Assembly (NCBI RefSeq): GCF_036387535.1
Contig: NZ_DASVTO010000004.1
Coordinates: forward strand, 1-64,000
Origin: Sphingomonas_R sp036387535
GTDB lineage: Bacteria > Pseudomonadota > Alphaproteobacteria > Sphingomonadales > Sphingomonadaceae
Length of the DNA: 64,000 nucleotides
Direction: 5' to 3'
Of this stretch, positions 59,746 to 64,000 are shown one piece after another; position 1 is the first letter of the stretch, and each line of letters starts with the position of its first letter. The notes beneath the pieces were generated by a model. It was not told the DNA's origin, ran no database searches, and saw only the letters and a program-made list of their open reading frames with translations. Made by a program: the position numbers and the translations under genes.

Positions 59746-60110
59746 GCCTTCAACCCCCGCAACAGGGATTCGAGATCGGCGATGTCGTCGTCCGACAGCC
59801 GGTTCTGTTCGGCAAGATGCGCGACCAGCGATGTGGCGCGCCCGCCGAACAGCCGATCGACCAGCCTGCCGGATTCGCGCGCGACATAGTCCTGCCGCGC
59901 GACCAGCGGCCGGTACAGATACCGACGGCCATCTTCCTCATGCCCGATCACGCCCTTGGCAAGCAGGCGGCCGAGCATCGTCTTGACCGTGCGGTCGTTC
60001 CAGCAGCGATCCGAAACCCGCTCGGTGACCTCCGCCGCGGTCAGCGGCGAAGTGTCCCACAAGGCTTCCATGATCGCCAATTCGCTTTCGCTGATCCGCT
60101 CAGTCATCAT
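59742..60110 (-). CDS. BlaI/MecI/CopY-family transcriptional repressor
   Basis: The 122-residue protein has the penicillinase-repressor winged helix: ISESELAIMEALWDTSPLTAAEVTERV, WNDRTVKTMLGRLLAKGVIGHEEDGRRYLYRP, and a C-terminal dimerisation segment. It starts at 60110 or 60107 (two adjacent ATGs). Its stop overlaps the M56 gene. A palindrome at 60122 lies just upstream and is the likely operator. BlaI-type repressors are inactivated by cleavage by their M56 partner. Confidence 0.92.
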   Translation of the reverse strand: MMTERISESELAIMEALWDTSPLTAAEVTERVSDRCWNDRTVKTMLGRLLAKGVIGHEEDGRRYLYRPLVARQDYVARESGRLVDRLFGGRATSLVAHLAEQNRLSDDDIADLESLLRGLKA

Positions 60111-60121
60111 GTGACCCCTGT

Positions 60122-60137
60122 GACTACATACGTAGTC
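60122..60137. promoter_or_regulatory. Palindromic operator of the BlaI-type repressor
   Basis: GACTAC and GTAGTC flank an ATAC centre, giving a 16-bp inverted repeat 11 bp upstream of the repressor start. It contains TACA and GTA elements like BlaI/MecI boxes (TACA-N2-TGTA). Autoregulation is likely. Confidence 0.75.
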
Positions 60138-60224
60138 TTATGAGGATTACAGCTGTGGTCGTCAAGCACGATCATGCGGAATTGGTGGCCATGAACAGGT
60201 GCGCGAATCAGGCGTTCAGCAAGG

Positions 60225-61310
60225 ATGGCTTCCCCTTATCCCGAAATATCGCTGCCGCGGCCGTGGATTCCGCGGCGCATCATGGTGACGGCGTCGGCCC
60301 GGACATGGCCGCATGGCCGTCGGATCATGGAACGGGCGGCCGCGCTGGGCGTGCCGGTCGTCACCCTGCCGGGTGATCGCGTGCTGCTCGACCTGCCCGA
60401 TGATCCGCGGCGTGCCTATGCCGAGGCCAAGGGGACGCTGGCCGTGGTCGTGGCGCCTCCGTCCAAGCGCAAGTTGCAACCCATCGCCCCCAGTGCCGAC
60501 TGGCGGCTGGATCTGGCGGAGGGGTGCCCCGCCCATTGCAGCTATTGCTATCTGGCGGGATCGCTCAAGGGGCCACCGATCACGCGGGTCTATGCCAATC
60601 TCGACGAAATCCTGCACGGCCTGCCCGATTATCTCGGCCGCGGGACGATCACGTCGCGCAGCATGGCGCGGGTTGCGGAGGGAACGACGTTCGAGGCGTC
60701 CTGCTACACCGATCCGCTGGCGCTGGAGCATCTGACCGGCTCGCTGTCGGCAACGATCGCCTGGTTCGGGCGGTGGCAGGCGGAGACGCAATTGCGCTTT
60801 ACCACCAAATTCGCGGATGTCGCGCCCTTGGTCACGCTGGACCATGGCGGCCGGACCCGGATGCGCGCGTCGATCAACCCGGCGCAGCATCGCGGGCACG
60901 AAGCCGGAACCGCACCCGTCGCCGCACGGCTTTCGGCCCTGCGCCGCATGGCGGAGGCGGGCTATCCCATCGGGCTGACGATCGCGCCGATCATCGCCGC
61001 GGACGGATGGGAGCAGGCCTATGGCGACCTGATCGATGCGGCGGCGGCGGCGCTGGCCGGGCTGCCCGACCTGGACCTGTCGATCGAACTGATCACACAC
61101 CGGTTCACCGCGGGATCCAAGGCGACGTTGGACAGCTGGTATCCAGGGTCGTCGCTGAATATGACCGACGCCAACCGTATTACAAAACGTACGAAGTTCG
61201 GGACCGAGAAGCAGGTGTATGATGCGGATACGATGCGGCGGCTGCGGACCTATTTCGAAACGGCCATCGGACGATCACTCCCGCAGGCGCGGATACTCTA
61301 CTGGACCTGA
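60225..61310 (+). CDS. Spore photoproduct lyase-like radical SAM protein
   Basis: The 361-residue protein has the radical SAM motif CPAHCSYC (CxxxCxxC) in LDLAEGCPAHCSYCYLAGSLKG, preceded by KRKLQPIAPSADWRLDL, and ends with ANRITKRTKFGTEKQVYDADTMRRLRTYFE, as in spore photoproduct lyase-like proteins. It may repair or modify DNA or RNA. The organism is not a spore former, and related non-spore proteins have unknown substrates. ATG 60225 is three bases after CAGCAAGG-type signal. It stands alone. Confidence 0.85.
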   Translation: MASPYPEISLPRPWIPRRIMVTASARTWPHGRRIMERAAALGVPVVTLPGDRVLLDLPDDPRRAYAEAKGTLAVVVAPPSKRKLQPIAPSADWRLDLAEGCPAHCSYCYLAGSLKGPPITRVYANLDEILHGLPDYLGRGTITSRSMARVAEGTTFEASCYTDPLALEHLTGSLSATIAWFGRWQAETQLRFTTKFADVAPLVTLDHGGRTRMRASINPAQHRGHEAGTAPVAARLSALRRMAEAGYPIGLTIAPIIAADGWEQAYGDLIDAAAAALAGLPDLDLSIELITHRFTAGSKATLDSWYPGSSLNMTDANRITKRTKFGTEKQVYDADTMRRLRTYFETAIGRSLPQARILYWT

Positions 61311-61449
61311 ACATCGCGATCTTGTCGGCTGATGGCGCGCCGAGGGGTTGCCTGCATCTTTAGTCTAGCGGTCCCTTTGTTAACGAGCGCCTGACCATAA
61401 GGCCGGGAGTGGCGCGGCGCATCGACCGGCGCCGCGAGCGGGAGGTCTT

Positions 61450-62871
61450 ATGCTCACATGGTTCGAGCAGCACGCGCCGATCAGGACGAAGTTCCAGGCG
61501 CTGCTGGTGACATATGGCGTGCTGGCGAGCGTGATCGCAGGCGCGGCCTATCATGCAGCGACGCATGCCACCGGCATTGACACGACGCTGGTGATGGGGG
61601 TGGCCGGCGCCGGCGTGGTCGCGATCCTGGCGGTGACGATGATTGCCGCAAAGCTGATCTGCACCCCGTATGTCATGACCGTCGTCCGCATGGAGGCGCT
61701 TGCCGCCGGCGATCTCGACAGTCCGATCCTCTACCGCGAGCATAGAGACTGCGTCGGTCGCATGACGCGGGCGATGGAGGTGTTTCGCGAGAAATCCGAA
61801 GCGGCGGTCGAATGCGGGACGCAGCGCAGCATGGCGTCCGTCATGGGCGACAGTCTGGGACGCCTGGCCGCCGGCGACCTGACCTGCCGGATCGAGGCGG
61901 ACCTGACCGGGCCATTCGCGCAGTTGAAGACCGACTTCAACAATGCGGTCGAATCGCTACGCGCGACGGTGACGACCGTGGCACAGGCTTCGTCGGGGAT
62001 CCGCACCGGATCGGGCGAGATCCTGTCCGCGGCGGACGACCTGTCGCAACGGACCGAGCATCAGGCCGCGAGCCTCGAAGAAACCGCAGCCGCGATGGAC
62101 GAGATCACCAACGCCGTGCGCAAGACTGCGGACGATGCCGGACGCGCCCGCGGCGTGGTGGGCGAGACGCGGACGGATGCGGAACAGGGTGGGGATGTCG
62201 TGCGCCGTGCGGTCGATGCCATGGGCGGGATCGAGCGGTCCTCCAGCGAGATTTCGGAGATCATCGCGGTGATCGATGGCATTTCGTTCCAGACCAACCT
62301 GCTGGCGCTGAACGCCGGTGTCGAAGCGGCGCGCGCCGGCGATGCCGGCAAGGGCTTCGCAGTCGTGGCGTCGGAAGTGCGCGCCCTGGCACAGCGATCG
62401 GCGGAGGCGGCGAAGGATGTGAAGAGCCGCATTCTCCGCAGTTCCGAACAGGTCGGTAGTGGCGTGGCGCTGGTCAACCAGACGGGCGAGGCGTTGCAGC
62501 GGATCATCGGGCGGATCGGCGCGATCAGCGAACTGGTGTCCAGCATCGCGGCGTCGGCCGAGCATCAGGCATCGGGCCTGAGGGAAGTGAATATCGCGAT
62601 CACCCAGATGGACAATGCGACGCAGCAGAATGCGGCGATGGTCGAGGAGTCCACCGCCGCCGCCCGCAGCCTGTCCGGTGAAGCCGAAGCGCTGGCGCAG
62701 GAGATTGCGCGGTTCCAGACGGGTCCCGGTCATGTCGAACGGGCGGCCCCGGTGGTCCGCGCTTTGCAGGCGAAAGCGGCCACCGCCGTGCGGCGTCCGG
62801 CCGGGGCGGTCCGGCGCAGCGGGGGTGCGGCGGCCGCGGCCGCCCCCGCCGACGACTGGTCGCAATTTTGA
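61450..62871 (+). CDS. Methyl-accepting chemotaxis protein without periplasmic sensor
   Basis: The 473-residue protein has two close membrane helices (about 15-35 and 45-70), so the outer loop is under 15 residues. HAMP-like segments follow (VVRMEALAAGDLDSPI; LGRLAAGDLTCRIEADL), then the signalling domain with ISFQTNLLALNAGVEAARAG, GKGFAVVASEVRALAQRSAEAA. The C-terminus DDWSQF fits the CheR-binding xWxxF tether. It would sense intracellular or membrane signals. A GAF protein gene follows by 42 bp. Confidence 0.93.
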   Translation: MLTWFEQHAPIRTKFQALLVTYGVLASVIAGAAYHAATHATGIDTTLVMGVAGAGVVAILAVTMIAAKLICTPYVMTVVRMEALAAGDLDSPILYREHRDCVGRMTRAMEVFREKSEAAVECGTQRSMASVMGDSLGRLAAGDLTCRIEADLTGPFAQLKTDFNNAVESLRATVTTVAQASSGIRTGSGEILSAADDLSQRTEHQAASLEETAAAMDEITNAVRKTADDAGRARGVVGETRTDAEQGGDVVRRAVDAMGGIERSSSEISEIIAVIDGISFQTNLLALNAGVEAARAGDAGKGFAVVASEVRALAQRSAEAAKDVKSRILRSSEQVGSGVALVNQTGEALQRIIGRIGAISELVSSIAASAEHQASGLREVNIAITQMDNATQQNAAMVEESTAAARSLSGEAEALAQEIARFQTGPGHVERAAPVVRALQAKAATAVRRPAGAVRRSGGAAAAAAPADDWSQF

Positions 62872-62913
62872 GGCCAAACAGCTTCGACCAAGGGTTTCCC
62901 AGCGTAATCAGGG

Positions 62914-63468
62914 ATGATGACAATGCATGACGGGATCGATCAAGGCGGCAACGAGGCCATCCGGCTGGCGACGCTGAAAAGCTACGACATCATGGACACG
63001 CCGAACGAAGCGGAATTCGACGAGATCGTTGCGGAAGCCGTCGTGGCGATGAATACGCCCATCGCCCTGATTTCACTGGTCGACGGAAACCGACAGTGGT
63101 TCAAGGCGCGGATCGGGCTGGACCAGTCGGAAACGGATCGGTCGCTGTCCTTCTGTGCCCATGCCATTGCGGGTGCCGAAATCTTCACTGTCGAGGACGC
63201 GACGCATGATCCGCGGTTCCAGCACAATCCGCTGGTGACCGGGGATCCAGGCATCCGCTTCTACGCCGGTGCGCCGCTGACCGCCGCCAACGGGATGCGG
63301 ATCGGGACCTTGTGCGTCATCGACCGGAAACCGCGCCCCCCGCTGGATATGGAAGAGGCGCGGCAATTATCCTGCCTTGCAGAACGGGCGATGACGGCGC
63401 TGGAGCGTCGCAAACCCCGAACCTACACGATCCTGGACCAGCATCCCTGTTACGGACGAGATCGGTAA
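62914..63468 (+). CDS. GAF-domain protein
   Basis: The 184-residue protein holds one GAF domain: DEIVAEAVVAMNTPIALISLVDGNRQWFKARIGLDQSETDRSLSFCAHAI, then FTVEDATHDPRFQHNPLVTG and FYAGAPLTAANGMRIGTLCVIDRKPRP. There is no output domain. GAF domains bind small ligands or chromophores. It lies 42 bp after the chemotaxis receptor, so it may cooperate with it. Cys in SFCAHA is a possible ligand site. Confidence 0.9.
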   Translation: MMTMHDGIDQGGNEAIRLATLKSYDIMDTPNEAEFDEIVAEAVVAMNTPIALISLVDGNRQWFKARIGLDQSETDRSLSFCAHAIAGAEIFTVEDATHDPRFQHNPLVTGDPGIRFYAGAPLTAANGMRIGTLCVIDRKPRPPLDMEEARQLSCLAERAMTALERRKPRTYTILDQHPCYGRDR

Positions 63469-63487
63469 GGGGCCGATCGCACTGGCG

Positions 63488-64000
63488 TCACAGGGTGTCG
63501 ATCACGCCGCCATCGACGCGGACCGACGCGCCGGTGGTGGCGGAGGCCAGCGGGGAGACGAGATAGGCGACGATGTTCGCGACCTCTTCGACCGTCGCGG
63601 CGCGTTGCAGGATCGAGGTGGGGCGATGCTGCTGCACGAAACGGGCGGCGACCTCCTCGATCGATCCGCCGCTGCGGGCCTGTTCGTCCTTCAGCATCTC
63701 CGCCACGCCTTCGGACAGGGTCGGGCCGGGCAGCACCGAATTGACGGTGACGCCCGTCCCCGCCATCCGCTTCGCCAATCCGCGCGCGACCGCGATATCT
63801 GCGGTCTTGCTGACGCCGTAGTGGATCATTTCGACCGGGATGTTGAACCCGGATTCGGAGGCGATGAAGATGACGCGGCCCCAGCCGGCATGCTGCATTC
63901 CCGGCAGATAGAGGCGCGACAGGCGGACGCCCGACATGACGTTCACCTGCCAATGCCGGTCCCACAGCGCATCGTCGCTTTCGAAGAAGTCGACCGGTTG
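63488..64000 (-). CDS. SDR family oxidoreductase, cut by the window end
   Basis: The frame is open to the window edge, so the N-terminal part with the cofactor motif is missing. The visible 170 residues include LWDRHWQVNVMSG, GWGRVIFIASESGFNIPVEMIHYGVSKTADIAVARGLAKRM with the catalytic Ser, Tyr and Lys, VNSVLPGPTLSEGVAEML and a C-terminal ASATTGASVRVDGGVIDTL. It is a soluble NAD(P)-dependent oxidoreductase of unknown substrate. Confidence 0.9.
   Translation of the reverse strand, partial: QPVDFFESDDALWDRHWQVNVMSGVRLSRLYLPGMQHAGWGRVIFIASESGFNIPVEMIHYGVSKTADIAVARGLAKRMAGTGVTVNSVLPGPTLSEGVAEMLKDEQARSGGSIEEVAARFVQQHRPTSILQRAATVEEVANIVAYLVSPLASATTGASVRVDGGVIDTL

Overview
The window looks like chromosomal DNA from a GC-rich alphaproteobacterium of the Sphingomonadaceae (Sphingomonas-like). 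The clues are three large TonB-dependent receptors, many Tat-type leader peptides, a gene transfer agent (GTA) cluster of the alphaproteobacterial RcGTA type, a BlaI/M56 pair, phbB, hemH and lgt housekeeping genes, and short GC-rich palindromic repeats between genes. No tRNA, rRNA or CRISPR array was seen. All identifications come from reading motifs and gene order by eye; no database search was run.

Layout. 1-243: right end of an IS256-family element. 244-931: no recognisable gene. 932-6155: a four-gene set (TonB receptor, exported RidA-like protein, Tat-type flavin amine oxidase, cytochrome c) that reads as a periplasmic amine-oxidation module. 6245-12294: TetR regulator divergent from a TonB receptor, an exported GH1 glycosidase and an exported type B carboxylesterase, with a 26-bp palindromic operator between them. 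12408-16648: Fur-box-like site, siderophore receptor, small membrane protein and PepSY-TM protein, an iron-uptake operon. 16674-20903: mixed genes (DUF1993, PAP2 phosphatase, NYN-LOTUS RNA-binding protein, L,D-transpeptidase, flavin reductase, pgl).

21012-22306: an XRE/S24-like regulator divergent from a DUF6456 protein across a palindrome. This resembles known repressor/activator control of GTAs and lies about 5.5 kb before the GTA genes. 22397-27555: GST, a radical SAM protein with SPASM-like cysteines placed before the core, DUF3297, an ABC-F ATPase and a SOUL heme-binding protein. 27688-41507: a complete-looking GTA structural cluster in RcGTA gene order, from small terminase to gp15, plus a DUF2793 gene. 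It has no integrase, phage repressor, replication or lysis gene. Its gp12 homologue carries a very large N-terminal hydrolase-like extension, while its gp15 homologue is short.

41706-64000: OmpA, Cu/Zn SOD lipoprotein, MFS transporter, a frameshifted thpR, a BI-1 protein, GST and dienelactone hydrolase, MidA-type methyltransferase and lgt, acyl-CoA synthetase, an orphan molybdenum hydroxylase large subunit, hemH, phbB, a ribbon-helix-helix protein, a Tat-type SDR, a BlaI/M56 signalling pair followed by a 36-residue protein, an SplB-like radical SAM protein, a chemotaxis receptor, a GAF protein, and an SDR cut by the window end.
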